From Duganella sp. SG902 (GTDB taxonomy: Bacteria; Pseudomonadota; Gammaproteobacteria; Burkholderiales; Burkholderiaceae_D), in contig NZ_JABMJK010000002.1 in NCBI RefSeq assembly GCF_013376005.1, positions 62,001-126,000 of the forward strand: a DNA stretch of 64,000 nt, in the 5' to 3' direction. This document shows, piece by piece, positions 10,119 through 19,319 of this stretch. Position 1 is the first letter of the stretch, and each line of letters starts with the position of its first letter. The notes below the pieces were generated by a model that saw only the letters and a program-made list of their open reading frames with translations, made no database searches and was not told where the DNA came from. The translations under genes were made by a program, and so were the position numbers.

Positions 10119-11419
10119 AGAAGAATATTCACATTAAAAACGGCCATGTGATCGATCCGGCCAACGGCATCGACGGCCTCAACGACGTTTATCTGGCGGA
10201 CGGCAAGGTGCTGGCGGTGGGCGCGGCGCCAGCCGGCTTCACGGCCGACGAAACCATCGACGCCATCGGCCTGATCGTGGCGCCCGGCTTTGTCGACCTG
10301 TCCGCGCGCCTGCGCGAGCCGGGCTTTGAATACAAGGCCACGCTGGAATCGGAAATGCAGGCCGCCGTGCAAGGCGGCGTCACCTCGCTGGTGTGCCCGC
10401 CGGACACCGATCCGGTGCTGGACGAGCCGGGCCTGGTGGAGATGCTGAAACACCGCGCGCAAAAGCTGAACCAGGCGCACGTGCACCCGCTGGGCGCGCT
10501 GACCACCGGCTTGAAAGGCCTGGCGCTGACCGAGATGTCGGCCCTGACCGAATCGGGCTGCATCGGCTTCTCGCACGCGGAACAGCCGATCGCCGACACC
10601 AACGTGCTGCTGCGCGCGCTGCAATACGCCAAGACCTTCGGCTACACCGTGTGGCTGCGTCCGCAGGACGCGCACATCGGCCGTGGCGGCGTGGCCGCTT
10701 CCGGCCCGCTGGCCTCGCGCCTTGGCCTGTCGGGCGTGCCGGTGATGTCGGAAACCATCGCCCTGCACACCATCTTCGAGCTGATGCGCGCCACCGGCGC
10801 GCGCGTGCACCTGTGCCGCATTTCGTCGGCGGCCGGCTTGGAACTGATCCGCAAGGCCAAGGCAGAGGGCTTGCCGGTCACCTGCGACGTTGGCGCCCAC
10901 CACGTGCACATGACCGACGCCGATATCGGCTTCTTCGATTCTAACGCGCGCATGGACCCGCCATTCCGCAGCCAGCGCGACCGCGATGCCATCCGTCTGG
11001 GCCTGCTGGACGGCACCATCGATGCGCTGTGCTCGGACCACACGCCGGTGGATGACGATGAAAAGCTGCTGCCGTTTGGTGAGGCCTCGCCGGGCGCCAC
11101 CGGCCTGGAACTGCTGCTGTCGCTGACCCTGAAGTGGGCCGAGGATTACGCCGCCACCCAGGACACAGGTTCGCAGCGCCCGCTGTCGCGCGCGCTGGCA
11201 CGCATCACCTCGGAAGCGGCGCGCGTGGCGGGTCTGGATGCCGGCACGCTGTCGGTGGGCGCGGTGGCGGACGTGGTCCTGTTCGACGCCGGCGCACACT
11301 GGACGGTGGAAGCGTCGGCGCTGGCCAGCCAGGGCAAGCACACGCCGTTCCTCGGCTACAACCTGGCAGGTCAGGTGAAAACCACCATCGTGGCCGGCCA
11401 CGTCGCCTACCAACGCTGA
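10115..11419 (+). CDS. pyrC': Dihydroorotase-like PyrC' (predicted inactive ATCase partner)
   Basis: A 434-residue class I dihydroorotase homologue. The usual zinc motif DxHxHxR after PGF is here D61-L-S63-A-R65-L-R67, so both histidines are gone. The later histidine before I/V-S-T in active enzymes is Arg235 (LCRISSAAG), and the usual HAE-type ligand region reads WLRPQD. The late DH pair (CSDHTP) and substrate-loop motif [10 protein letters not shown] remain. In Pseudomonas such a zinc-less protein, encoded just after pyrB, is required for assembly of the ATCase dodecamer and has no dihydroorotase activity. The 4-bp overlap with pyrB supports that role here. A functional pyrC should lie outside the window. 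Many genomes label this gene plain dihydroorotase. Confidence 0.85.
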   Translation: MKKNIHIKNGHVIDPANGIDGLNDVYLADGKVLAVGAAPAGFTADETIDAIGLIVAPGFVDLSARLREPGFEYKATLESEMQAAVQGGVTSLVCPPDTDPVLDEPGLVEMLKHRAQKLNQAHVHPLGALTTGLKGLALTEMSALTESGCIGFSHAEQPIADTNVLLRALQYAKTFGYTVWLRPQDAHIGRGGVAASGPLASRLGLSGVPVMSETIALHTIFELMRATGARVHLCRISSAAGLELIRKAKAEGLPVTCDVGAHHVHMTDADIGFFDSNARMDPPFRSQRDRDAIRLGLLDGTIDALCSDHTPVDDDEKLLPFGEASPGATGLELLLSLTLKWAEDYAATQDTGSQRPLSRALARITSEAARVAGLDAGTLSVGAVADVVLFDAGAHWTVEASALASQGKHTPFLGYNLAGQVKTTIVAGHVAYQR

Positions 11420-11429
11420 ACCGCCTTGC

Positions 11430-12167
11430 ATGAAACTGTCGACGATATTCCGCCTCGCGCGGGTGATGCTGCACGTGTTCAAGGGCATGGCGATTTGCGC
11501 CACGGTGTTTCCGTGGATTGGTCAGGAACAGCGTAACGGCCACATCCGTCGCTGGTCGACCAGGCTGCTGGCGCTGTGCAATGTGACGGTGGAGCAGGCG
11601 GCCGGCAGCGCGCCGGCGCTGGAGCATTGCGTGGTGGTGGCCAATCACGTGTCGTGGCTGGACATCTTCGTGGTGCACAGCCTGTATCCGAGCCACTTCG
11701 TGGCCAAGGCCGAGATCCGCTCGTGGCCGCTGGCGGGCTGGCTGGCGGAGAAGGCCGGCACCGTGTTCATCGCGCGCGGCAACCGGCGCGACCTGCGCCA
11801 CATCTTCAAAGGGCTGGTGCACAGCCTGGAGAAGGGCGAGCGCGTGGCTTTCTTCCCGGAGGGGACCACGGCGGCGCAGGGGCAGCTGCTGCCGTTCCAT
11901 GCGAATCTGTTCGAGGCGGCCATCGACGCGAAAGTGCCGGTGCAGCCGTTCGCGCTGACCTACAGGGATGCCAGCGGCGCGTCGCATCCGTCGGTGGATT
12001 TCATCGGCGAGACCAGTTTCGCGGAAAGCATCATGCTGATCCTGAACGGCCCGCCGGTGAAGGCGCGGCTGGCCATTTTGCCGCCGCTGGACAGCGTCGG
12101 CGCGCACCGGCGCGAACTGGCCGAAGCGTCGCACAAGGCGGTCGCCGCGGCGCTCGGCGTCAGCTGA
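11430..12167 (+). CDS. Lysophospholipid / 1-acyl-glycerol-3-phosphate acyltransferase (PlsC-like)
   Basis: A 245-residue membrane-associated acyltransferase that would add the second acyl chain to lysophosphatidic acid or a related lysolipid. The catalytic HX4D box is NHVSWLDIF and the substrate-binding FFPEGTT motif follows ~75 residues later. The first ~40 residues contain a hydrophobic stretch (LARVMLHVFKGMAICATVF) likely to sit in the inner membrane. It is the last gene of the pyrimidine operon, 10 bases after pyrC'. Downstream lies a REP-like inverted repeat. A second, distinct acyltransferase of this superfamily is at 23188-23928, so which is the housekeeping PlsC cannot be told. Confidence 0.88.
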   Translation: MKLSTIFRLARVMLHVFKGMAICATVFPWIGQEQRNGHIRRWSTRLLALCNVTVEQAAGSAPALEHCVVVANHVSWLDIFVVHSLYPSHFVAKAEIRSWPLAGWLAEKAGTVFIARGNRRDLRHIFKGLVHSLEKGERVAFFPEGTTAAQGQLLPFHANLFEAAIDAKVPVQPFALTYRDASGASHPSVDFIGETSFAESIMLILNGPPVKARLAILPPLDSVGAHRRELAEASHKAVAAALGVS

Positions 12168-12172
12168 CACCC

Positions 12173-12254
12173 GTCATTCCGGCGGAAGCCGGAATCCATG
12201 CTGAGTTCGCGGTAAGGCACACGGGTTATGGATTCCGGCCTGCGCCGGAATGAC
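12173..12254. repeat. REP-like inverted repeat (copy 1)
   Basis: Two ~27-bp arms (12173-12200 and 12228-12254) are near-perfect inverted copies built around ATTCCGGC...GCCGGAAT, with a short unrelated centre. The element fills the gap between the convergent acyltransferase and apaH genes, where it could act as a bidirectional terminator. The right arm matches 24 of 27 bases with part of a second element at 57343-57369, so this is a dispersed family and not a one-off hairpin. The apaH stop codon overlaps the last base of the repeat. Confidence 0.8.
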
Positions 12255-13111
12255 TACGCCTGCTTTTTCGGCGACTGGAATTCCGGGCACTGCACCTGCA
12301 GCAGACTGCGGTCTTCCAGGCACACGGCGGACAGCTGCCCGCCCCACACGCAACCGCTATCGAGCCCGATCAGGTTCGGCTCCAGCTTCAGCCCCAGCGC
12401 CGACCAGTGGCCAAACACCACGGTCTCCTGCGCGCTACGCCGTCCCGGCACCTCAAACCACGGCATCAGCCCGGTCGATGGATCGGCGGTGCCGCTCTCC
12501 TTCATCTTGAAATCCATCACCCCATCGGCGCTGCAGAAGCGCAGGCGCGTCATGGCGTTGATAATGCAGCGCAGCCGATCGGCGCCCTGCAACTCATCCG
12601 ACCACTGCGCCGGCTCATTGCCATACATCTCGGCCAGAAATTCGGCAATGCCATCGCTGCGCAGCATGGCCTGCACCTCGCCGGCCAGCGCCATCGCCTG
12701 CGCGCCGGTCCATTGCGGCAGCAGGCCGGCGTGCACCAGCACATGGCCCTGCACCTGAATGGCCAGCGGCCGCTGGCGCACCCAGTCGATCAATTCATCG
12801 CGGTCCGGCGCGTGCAGGATCTCGGCCAGCGTGTCGGACTTGTGCTCGGGGCGGATGCCATAAGCCACCGCCAGCAAATGCAGGTCATGATTGCCCAGCA
12901 CGCTGTCGATCAGCCCGCCGCTGGCCATGGCCAGCTTGCGCACGTGGCGCAGGGTGGCCAGCGAATCCGGGCCGCGGTTGATCAGGTCGCCTGCGAACAG
13001 GATGGCGGGCTCGGCCGCGCCGGCGGCCGCCGCGTGCGCGCGTATGCGCTCGAGAATGGCCAGCGCCTGCTCATGGCAGCCCTGCAAATCCCCGATTACA
13101 TAGGTTTTCAT
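12254..13111 (-). CDS. apaH: Symmetrical bis(5'-nucleosyl)-tetraphosphatase (Ap4A hydrolase)
   Basis: A 285-residue calcineurin-like metallophosphatase that splits Ap4A into two ADP and also decaps Np4-capped RNA in the cytoplasm. All phosphatase blocks are present: [26 protein letters not shown], and the C-terminal FGHWSAL and [10 protein letters not shown]. It aligns by eye along its length with E. coli ApaH (280 residues). The frame runs four codons further to a GTG at 13123, but the ATG at 13111 starts the protein at MKTYVIGD as in homologues. It faces away from rfbB, leaving a ~120-bp divergent promoter region. Confidence 0.95.
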   Translation of the reverse strand: MKTYVIGDLQGCHEQALAILERIRAHAAAAGAAEPAILFAGDLINRGPDSLATLRHVRKLAMASGGLIDSVLGNHDLHLLAVAYGIRPEHKSDTLAEILHAPDRDELIDWVRQRPLAIQVQGHVLVHAGLLPQWTGAQAMALAGEVQAMLRSDGIAEFLAEMYGNEPAQWSDELQGADRLRCIINAMTRLRFCSADGVMDFKMKESGTADPSTGLMPWFEVPGRRSAQETVVFGHWSALGLKLEPNLIGLDSGCVWGGQLSAVCLEDRSLLQVQCPEFQSPKKQA

Positions 13112-13160
13112 ATGGATACTCACTTGTTCGTTGCTTTGGGGTCTGAATTACCCTGTTTTT

Positions 13161-13191
13161 TTGCCCTGATACGGGGCACATCACATAAAAT
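13161..13191 (+). promoter_or_regulatory. Possible sigma-70 promoter of the rfb operon
   Basis: TTGCCC (13161-13166) and TAAAAT (13186-13191) are separated by 19 bases, about 40 bases before the rfbB start, in the gap between apaH and rfbB. The spacing is on the long side, so this is a tentative call. Confidence 0.3.
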
Positions 13192-13231
13192 CATGCTTAC
13201 GACTAATTTGACGCTTGCTGCGGGATACTAA

Positions 13232-14299
13232 ATGATTTTTGTAACGGGTGGTGCTGGTTTTATCGGTTCGAATTTCGTTCTGGACTGGCTGGCTCAGTCG
13301 GATGAACCGGTACTCAACTACGACAAGCTGACTTACGCCGGCAATCTCAACAACCTGGCCTCGCTGAAGCAGGATGCGCGCCATATCTTCGTGCGCGGCG
13401 ACATCTGCGACCAGGCCCAGGTGCTGGCGCTGTTCCAGCAGCATAAGCCGCGCGCGGTGGTGCACTTCGCGGCGGAAAGCCACGTCGACCGTTCCATCCT
13501 CGGTCCTGGCGAATTCATCAACACCAACATCAACGGCACCTTCAGCCTGCTGGAGGCCGCGCGCGCCTATTGGTCCGGCATGCCGGACGATGAGAAGGCC
13601 GCCTTCCGCTTCCTGCACGTGTCGACCGACGAGGTGTACGGCACGCTGGGCCCGAACGATCCGCCGTTCAGCGAAACCACCGCGTTCGCGCCGAACAGCC
13701 CGTACTCGGCGTCGAAGGCGGCGTCCGACCATCTGGTGCGCTCGTACTTCCACACCTACGGCTTGCCGGTGCTGACCACCAACTGCTCCAACAACTACGG
13801 GCCGTACCACTTCCCGGAAAAACTGATCCCGCTGATCATCGCCAACGCGCAAGCGGGCAAGCCGCTGCCGATCTACGGCGACGGCCAGCAGGTGCGCGAC
13901 TGGCTGTACGTCAGCGACCACTGCGCCGCCATCCGCCGCGTGCTGGAGGCGGGCCGCCTGGGCGAAACCTACAACGTCGGCGGCTGGAACGAGATGGCCA
14001 ACCTGGACGTGGTGCACACCCTGTGCGACATGCTGGACCAGCTCAAGCCGAAGGCGCAAGGCAGCTACCGCGACCAGATCACCTTCGTCAAGGACCGGCC
14101 GGGCCACGACCGCCGCTACGCCATCGACGCGCGCAAGCTGGAGCGCGAGCTGGGCTGGAAGCCGGCCGAGACCTTCCAGACCGGCATCGCCAAGACCGTG
14201 CAATGGTACCTGGACAACCAGGCCTGGGTGGCGGACGTGCAGTCGGGCAGCTACGCCAAGTGGGTGGAAACCAATTACTTCAATCGCGAGGGGCAGTGA
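13232..14299 (+). CDS. rfbB: dTDP-glucose 4,6-dehydratase
   Basis: A 355-residue short-chain dehydrogenase-fold enzyme, second step of dTDP-L-rhamnose synthesis: dTDP-glucose to dTDP-4-keto-6-deoxyglucose with tightly bound NAD. Seen are the Rossmann motif [11 protein letters not shown] at the very N-terminus, [11 protein letters not shown], the STDEVYG motif with the catalytic Asp-Glu, and the YSASK pair. The length is that of E. coli RmlB. The end overlaps rfbA by one base (TGATG). It is the first gene of a four-gene rhamnose set whose product feeds O-antigen or exopolysaccharide. Confidence 0.96.
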   Translation: MIFVTGGAGFIGSNFVLDWLAQSDEPVLNYDKLTYAGNLNNLASLKQDARHIFVRGDICDQAQVLALFQQHKPRAVVHFAAESHVDRSILGPGEFINTNINGTFSLLEAARAYWSGMPDDEKAAFRFLHVSTDEVYGTLGPNDPPFSETTAFAPNSPYSASKAASDHLVRSYFHTYGLPVLTTNCSNNYGPYHFPEKLIPLIIANAQAGKPLPIYGDGQQVRDWLYVSDHCAAIRRVLEAGRLGETYNVGGWNEMANLDVVHTLCDMLDQLKPKAQGSYRDQITFVKDRPGHDRRYAIDARKLERELGWKPAETFQTGIAKTVQWYLDNQAWVADVQSGSYAKWVETNYFNREGQ

Positions 14300-15192
14300 T
14301 GAGCAACAAGCGTAAGGGCATCATTCTGGCGGGCGGTTCCGGCACCCGCCTGTACCCGGTGACGATGAGCGTCTCCAAGCAGCTGCTGCCGATCTACGAC
14401 AAGCCGATGATCTACCACCCGCTGACGGTGCTGATGCTGGCCGGCATGACCGACATCCTGCTGATCTCGACACCGCAGGACACCCCGCGCTTCAAGGACC
14501 TGCTGGGCGACGGCAGCCAGTGGGGCATCAACATCAGCTACGCGGTGCAGCCGTCGCCGGACGGCCTGGCGCAGGCCTTCATCATCGGCAAGGAGTTCGT
14601 CGGCGATTCGCCGTCGGCGCTGATTTTGGGCGACAACATCTACTACGGCAACGACCTGGACGCGCTGCTGCGTCATGCCACCGAGCAGACCGACGGCGCC
14701 ACCGTGTTCGCCTACCACGTGCAGGATCCGGAGCGCTATGGCGTGGTCGAGTTCGACGCCCAGCGCACCGCCGTGTCGATCGAGGAAAAGCCGAAGCAGC
14801 CGAAGTCGAACTACGCCGTCACCGGCCTGTATTTCTACGACAACCAGGTGTGCGACATCGCCGCCAGCATCAAGCCGTCCGCGCGCGGCGAGCTCGAGAT
14901 CACCGACGTCAACAAGGTTTACCTCGACAAGGGGCAGCTGAATGTGGAAGTGATGGGGCGCGGCATGGCCTGGCTGGACACCGGCACCCACGAGTCGCTG
15001 CTGGAGGCGGGCCAGTTCATCGCCACCATCGAGAAGCGCCAGGGCCTGAAGGTGGCGTGCCCGGAGGAGATCGCCTACCGCAAGGGTTACATCAACGCCG
15101 AACAGCTGCGCAAGCTGGCCGAGCCGCTGAAGAAGAACCAGTACGGCCAGTACCTGCTGCAAATCCTGGAAGACAAGGTCGTGCCACGATGA
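14299..15192 (+). CDS. rfbA: Glucose-1-phosphate thymidylyltransferase
   Basis: A 297-residue nucleotidyltransferase making dTDP-glucose from glucose-1-phosphate and dTTP, first step of the rhamnose route and normally its feedback-controlled point. The N-terminal nucleotide loop [16 protein letters not shown] and the [16 protein letters not shown] block are typical, followed by LGDNIYYG (Mg-binding Asp) and the VEFD/EEKP region. The frame is open upstream of 14299, but the ATG there overlaps the rfbB stop and gives the standard RmlA length. Its own end overlaps rfbC by four bases. Confidence 0.96.
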   Translation: MSNKRKGIILAGGSGTRLYPVTMSVSKQLLPIYDKPMIYHPLTVLMLAGMTDILLISTPQDTPRFKDLLGDGSQWGINISYAVQPSPDGLAQAFIIGKEFVGDSPSALILGDNIYYGNDLDALLRHATEQTDGATVFAYHVQDPERYGVVEFDAQRTAVSIEEKPKQPKSNYAVTGLYFYDNQVCDIAASIKPSARGELEITDVNKVYLDKGQLNVEVMGRGMAWLDTGTHESLLEAGQFIATIEKRQGLKVACPEEIAYRKGYINAEQLRKLAEPLKKNQYGQYLLQILEDKVVPR

Positions 15193-15737
15193 ACGTCATT
15201 ACCACGCCGCTGGAAGGCTTGCTGGTGTTGGAGCCACGGGTATTCGGCGATGACCGCGGATTTTTCTTTGAAAGCTATAACGCCCAGCGCTTTGCCGAGT
15301 TGACCGGGGTGAAGGCCGAGTTCGTGCAGGATAATCATTCCCGCTCGTCCAAGGGCGTGCTGCGCGGGCTGCATTACCAGATCCAGCAGGCGCAAGGCAA
15401 GCTGGTGCGCGCCACCAGCGGTGCCGTATTTGACGTGGCGGTGGATATTCGCAAGAGCTCGGCGACTTTCGGCCAATGGTATGGCTGCGAGCTGTCGGCC
15501 GAGAACAAGCGGCAGATGTGGATACCGCCGGGCTTTGCGCATGGCTTCGTGGTCATCTCGGACACCGCCGATTTCCTGTACAAGACCACCGATTACTGGG
15601 CGCCGGCGCATGAGCGCGCCATCCTGTGGAACGACCCGGCGATCGGCATCCAGTGGCCGGCGCTGGACACTGCGCCGCTGCTGTCGGGCAAGGACCAGGC
15701 GGCGCTGCTGCTGGCGGATGCCGAGGTGTTCGCATGA
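15189..15737 (+). CDS. rfbC: dTDP-4-dehydrorhamnose 3,5-epimerase
   Basis: A 182-residue cupin-fold epimerase, third enzyme of dTDP-L-rhamnose synthesis. Characteristic blocks are [27 protein letters not shown] (containing the catalytic His), [11 protein letters not shown] and IPPGFAHGF. Length is as expected for RmlC. The ATG sits in the rfbA stop and its own stop overlaps the rfbD start (ATGA both times), so the rhamnose genes are translationally coupled. The order here is B-A-C-D. Confidence 0.96.
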   Translation: MNVITTPLEGLLVLEPRVFGDDRGFFFESYNAQRFAELTGVKAEFVQDNHSRSSKGVLRGLHYQIQQAQGKLVRATSGAVFDVAVDIRKSSATFGQWYGCELSAENKRQMWIPPGFAHGFVVISDTADFLYKTTDYWAPAHERAILWNDPAIGIQWPALDTAPLLSGKDQAALLLADAEVFA

Positions 15738-16591
15738 AAGTGCTGCTGACTGGCGGCAGCGGCCAGGTGGGCTACGAGCTGGCGCGCAGCCTGCAGGGCG
15801 TGGGCGAGGTGGTGGCGGTGGACCGCGATGTGATGGACCTGTCGGATCTGGACCAGGTGCGGGCGGTGATCCGCCGCGTCAAGCCGCAACTGATCGTCAA
15901 CCCGGCCGCCTACACGGCGGTGGACAAGGCGGAGAGCGAGCCTGAACTGGCGCACCGCATCAACGCCGAGGCGCCGGCCGTCATGGCCGAGGAGGCCAGG
16001 GCGCTGGGCGCGGCGCTGGTGCATTACTCCACCGACTACGTGTTCGACGGTTCGCAGGCGGCGCCTAGGGTCGAGGACGACCCGGTCGGCCCGCTCAACG
16101 TTTACGGCGCCAGCAAGCTGGCCGGCGAGCGGGCGATCGCGGCGGCCGGCATCCCGCACCTGATCTTCCGCACCAGCTGGGTGTACGGCATGCGCGGCAA
16201 GAACTTCCTGCTGACCATGCTGCGGCTGGCAAAAGAGCGCGACGAACTGCGGGTGGTGGCCGACCAGCACGGCGCGCCGACGTGGAGCCGCACCATTGCC
16301 GACGTCACGGCGCAGGTGTTGTCGCAGGCGCACGCGGGCGGGCGCGAGTGGTGGGTGCAGAACAGCGGCGTCTATCACCTGAGCGCGCAGGGCCAGACCA
16401 CCTGGCACGCGTTCACCGAGGCCATCATCGAAGAAGCGGGCCTGTCGTGCAAAGTGCTGCCGATCACCACGGCCGACTATCCCACCCCGGCGCGCCGCCC
16501 GCAATACTCGGTGATGTCGTCCGAGCGCCTGATGGCGCGCTTCTGCCACCTGCCTGACTGGAAAGAAGCGCTCCGCCTCTGCATGCGCTAA
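15734..16591 (+). CDS. rfbD: dTDP-4-dehydrorhamnose reductase
   Basis: A 285-residue NAD(P)H-dependent reductase that completes dTDP-L-rhamnose. The Rossmann loop LLTGGSGQVG opens the protein; NPAAYTAVDKAE, HYSTDYVFDG, YGASKLAGE and FRTSWVYG follow in the standard order. It is the last gene of the rhamnose operon, and its stop codon overlaps the left edge of the large perfect palindrome at 16590-16686, which may terminate the transcript. Confidence 0.95.
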   Translation: MKVLLTGGSGQVGYELARSLQGVGEVVAVDRDVMDLSDLDQVRAVIRRVKPQLIVNPAAYTAVDKAESEPELAHRINAEAPAVMAEEARALGAALVHYSTDYVFDGSQAAPRVEDDPVGPLNVYGASKLAGERAIAAAGIPHLIFRTSWVYGMRGKNFLLTMLRLAKERDELRVVADQHGAPTWSRTIADVTAQVLSQAHAGGREWWVQNSGVYHLSAQGQTTWHAFTEAIIEEAGLSCKVLPITTADYPTPARRPQYSVMSSERLMARFCHLPDWKEALRLCMR

Positions 16592-16686
16592 CTCCGGGGT
16601 CAGGTCCTCCATTTCTACACGAGCTCTGCCGTAGCCGAGGGCTACGGCAGAGCTCGTGTAGAAATGGAGGACCTGACCCCGGAGTT
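16590..16686. repeat. Perfect 97-bp palindrome (47-bp arms, 3-base centre)
   Basis: The arms 16590-16636 and 16640-16686 are exact reverse complements across all 47 bases, separated only by GAG. The outer tips read AACTCCGGGGTCAGGTCC. It begins in the rfbD stop codon and ends ~120 bp before the next gene. As RNA it would fold into a very stable hairpin, so it could terminate or stabilise the rfb mRNA; as DNA it could extrude a cruciform. The exactness suggests a recently inserted palindromic element (MITE or REP/RAYT-type), but no transposase gene is nearby. Confidence 0.95.
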
Positions 16687-16808
16687 GTATCGATTGGTAA
16701 GCAGGCGAGCTTGGGCAAGTCTCTGCTGGTATCATGCCGGCGGCCTGATTTCCGGGCCGCCGTGTTTAATCAGGTACAATCAGCAGTTGGCATGCTGATA
16801 ATGATAAT

Positions 16809-17903
16809 ATGTTTTCCTTCCTACTGAGCTTTATCGCTTCGGCGCTGCTGACCCTGTTGGTGATTAAAGAAGCGAGATTGCACGGTCCGGCGCTCGATTC
16901 CGATTTCAACGGCGTGCAAAAAGTGCACGTTCATAACGTGGCCCGCATCGGCGGCCTGTCCATCTTCCTGTCGGTGGCACTGAGCTCGGCGATCTCCATC
17001 TGGCGCGTGCCGGTGATGAGTGAGTGGTTGCTCTCGCTGCTGGCCTGCTCGGCGGTGGCGTTTATCGGCGGCATCGTTGAAGACTATACCGGCCGCGTCA
17101 GCCCGCTGCGCCGCCTGCTGCTGACCATGGCCGCCGCCACGCTCGGCTATTTCCTGCTGGACGCCCGCATCGACCGCCTCGACTGGGCGTTCTCGGCCTG
17201 GACCCTGCCGTATATGTGGGTGACATTGCCCCTCACCGTGCTGGCGGTGGCCGGGATTGCCAATGCCGTCAACATCATTGACGGCTTTAACGGCCTGGCC
17301 AGCGTGGTGTGCATCTGCATGCTGCTGTCGCTCGGCTACGTGGCCTTGCAGGTCAACGATATGTTCGTGCTGATCGCCGCGCTGATGGTGGCCGGCGCCA
17401 CCGCCGGCTTCCTGATCTGGAATTATCCGGTCGGCCTGATTTTCCTCGGCGACGGCGGCGCCTATTTCATCGGCTTCATGCTGGGCGAGCTGGCCTTGCT
17501 GCTGGTGATGCGCAATCCTCAGGTGTCCACCTGGTATGCCGCGTTGCTGCTGATCTACCCGGCGTTTGAAACCCTGTTTTCCGTATATCGCCGCATGTTT
17601 GTGCGCGGTAAGTCGCCGGCCATGCCGGACGGCATCCACCTGCACAGCCTGATCTTCCGCCGCGTGGTGCAGTGGGCCGTGGGCCGCAAGGAGGCGCGCG
17701 CCCTGATCCGCCGCAACTCGCTGACCTCGCCCTACCTGTGGCTGTTCTCGCTGATGGCGGTGATCCCGGCCACCGTGTTCTGGCGCCACACCTGGGTGTT
17801 GATGCTGTCCTGTATCATGTTTATCGGCAGCTACATCTGGATTTACGTGCGCATCGTGCGCTTCAAGGCGCCGCGCTGGATGATCAGGCACAAGAAACAC
17901 TGA
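16809..17903 (+). CDS. WecA-like undecaprenyl-phosphate glycosyl-1-phosphate transferase
   Basis: A 364-residue polytopic inner-membrane protein of glycosyltransferase family 4 (MraY/WecA). It would move a sugar-1-phosphate, typically GlcNAc- or GalNAc-1-P, from UDP-sugar to undecaprenyl phosphate to start an O-antigen or capsule repeat. About ten hydrophobic segments are visible. The loop motifs NAVNIIDGFNGLA and FLGDGGAYFIGF match the Mg/UDP-binding and catalytic loops, and HLHSLIFRR near the C-terminus matches the family's final cytoplasmic loop. The start has no clear Shine-Dalgarno sequence. Position after the rhamnose genes and before the hexose phosphomutase supports a polysaccharide role; the sugar cannot be read. 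Confidence 0.88.
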   Translation: MFSFLLSFIASALLTLLVIKEARLHGPALDSDFNGVQKVHVHNVARIGGLSIFLSVALSSAISIWRVPVMSEWLLSLLACSAVAFIGGIVEDYTGRVSPLRRLLLTMAAATLGYFLLDARIDRLDWAFSAWTLPYMWVTLPLTVLAVAGIANAVNIIDGFNGLASVVCICMLLSLGYVALQVNDMFVLIAALMVAGATAGFLIWNYPVGLIFLGDGGAYFIGFMLGELALLLVMRNPQVSTWYAALLLIYPAFETLFSVYRRMFVRGKSPAMPDGIHLHSLIFRRVVQWAVGRKEARALIRRNSLTSPYLWLFSLMAVIPATVFWRHTWVLMLSCIMFIGSYIWIYVRIVRFKAPRWMIRHKKH

Positions 17904-17932
17904 TATACACTAACCCTCCGCTCTTACACACT

Positions 17933-19315
17933 ATGGTTACTCTATCCAAGACGATTTTCAAAGCTTACGACATCCGCGGCATCATCGATAAAACCCTGGA
18001 CGCCGGCGTGGCGTACCAGATCGGCGCCGCGTTTGGCCGTGCCGCGCTGGCCAAGGGCGAGAAGAAAGTGGTGATCGGCCGCGACGGCCGCCTGTCCGGC
18101 CCGGCGCTGATCAAGGCGCTGGCCGAAGGCCTGCAGTCGTCCGGCGTGGACGTGATCGACCTGGGCGTGGTGGCCACCCCGATGGTGTACTTCGGCACCA
18201 ATGTGCTGGGCGCGGCCTCGGGCATCATGGTCACCGGCAGCCACAATCCGCCGGACTACAACGGCTTCAAGATGGTGCTGGCCGGCGAGGCGATCCACGG
18301 CGAGGCCATCACCGGCCTGTATGACAGCATCCTGGCGCACGACGGCTCCTCGGCGGCCACGCCGGGCGCCTACAGCACCCATGACATCCGCGCGCAGTAC
18401 CTGCAACGCATCATCGGCGACGTGAAGATCGCGCGCCCGATCAAGATCGCCGTCGATTGCGGCAACGGCGTGGCCGGCGCGTTTGCCGGCGACCTGTATC
18501 GCGGCATGGGCTGCGAGGTGATCGAGCTGTTCTGCGAAGTGGATGGCAATTTCCCGAACCACCACCCGGACCCCGCGCATCCGGAAAACCTGCAGGACCT
18601 GATCCGCTGCCTGCGGGAGAGCGACGCCGAGATCGGCCTGGCCTTCGACGGCGACGGCGACCGCCTCGGCCTGGTCACCAAGGACGGCCAGATCATCTTC
18701 CCGGACCGCCAGATGATGCTGTTCGCCGGCGACGTCCTGTCGCGCAACCCGGGCGCGGAGATCCTGTACGACGTGAAGTGCACGCGCCACCTCGCGCCTT
18801 ACATCGAAAAGGCCGGCGGCAAGCCGCTGATGTACAAGACCGGCCACTCGCTGGTCAAGGCCAAGCTGAAGGAAACCGGTTCGCCGCTGGGCGGCGAGAT
18901 GAGCGGCCATATCTTCTTCAAGGACCGCTGGTACGGCTTCGACGACGGCCTGTACGCCGGCGCCCGCATGCTGGAAATCCTGACCAGGGAAAAAGATCCG
19001 TCGGCGCTGCTGAACGCCCTGCCGCAGTCGGACAGCACGCCCGAGCTGCACCTGCACCTGAAGGAAGGCGAGAACTTCGCGCTGATGGACAAGCTGCGCG
19101 CCGACGCCACGTTCCCCGGCAATGAGCGCATCATCACCATCGACGGCCTGCGTGTGGAATACGCCGACGGTTTCGGCCTGGCGCGTTCGTCCAACACCAC
19201 GCCGGTGATCGTGATGCGTTTTGAAGCCGAGACGCCGGCCGCGCTGGCGCGCATCCAGGGCCAGTTCCGCGACGTGATCCTGGCCGCCAAGCCGGACGCG
19301 GAACTGCCGTTCTAA
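17933..19315 (+). CDS. Phosphomannomutase/phosphoglucomutase (AlgC/ManB family)
   Basis: A 460-residue alpha-D-phosphohexomutase interconverting hexose-6-phosphate and hexose-1-phosphate, supplying activated sugars for LPS and exopolysaccharide. The phosphoserine loop is GIMVTGSHNPPDYNG, the metal loop FDGDGDRLG and the sugar-binding loop GGEMSGHIFF. The frame is open well upstream into the previous gene; the ATG at 17933 starts at MVTLSKTIFKAYDIRG, the normal AlgC N-terminus. It lies 29 bases after the WecA-like gene and 4 before waaC. Dual glucose/mannose specificity is inferred from family only. Confidence 0.92.
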   Translation: MVTLSKTIFKAYDIRGIIDKTLDAGVAYQIGAAFGRAALAKGEKKVVIGRDGRLSGPALIKALAEGLQSSGVDVIDLGVVATPMVYFGTNVLGAASGIMVTGSHNPPDYNGFKMVLAGEAIHGEAITGLYDSILAHDGSSAATPGAYSTHDIRAQYLQRIIGDVKIARPIKIAVDCGNGVAGAFAGDLYRGMGCEVIELFCEVDGNFPNHHPDPAHPENLQDLIRCLRESDAEIGLAFDGDGDRLGLVTKDGQIIFPDRQMMLFAGDVLSRNPGAEILYDVKCTRHLAPYIEKAGGKPLMYKTGHSLVKAKLKETGSPLGGEMSGHIFFKDRWYGFDDGLYAGARMLEILTREKDPSALLNALPQSDSTPELHLHLKEGENFALMDKLRADATFPGNERIITIDGLRVEYADGFGLARSSNTTPVIVMRFEAETPAALARIQGQFRDVILAAKPDAELPF

Positions 19316-19319
19316 GGTC

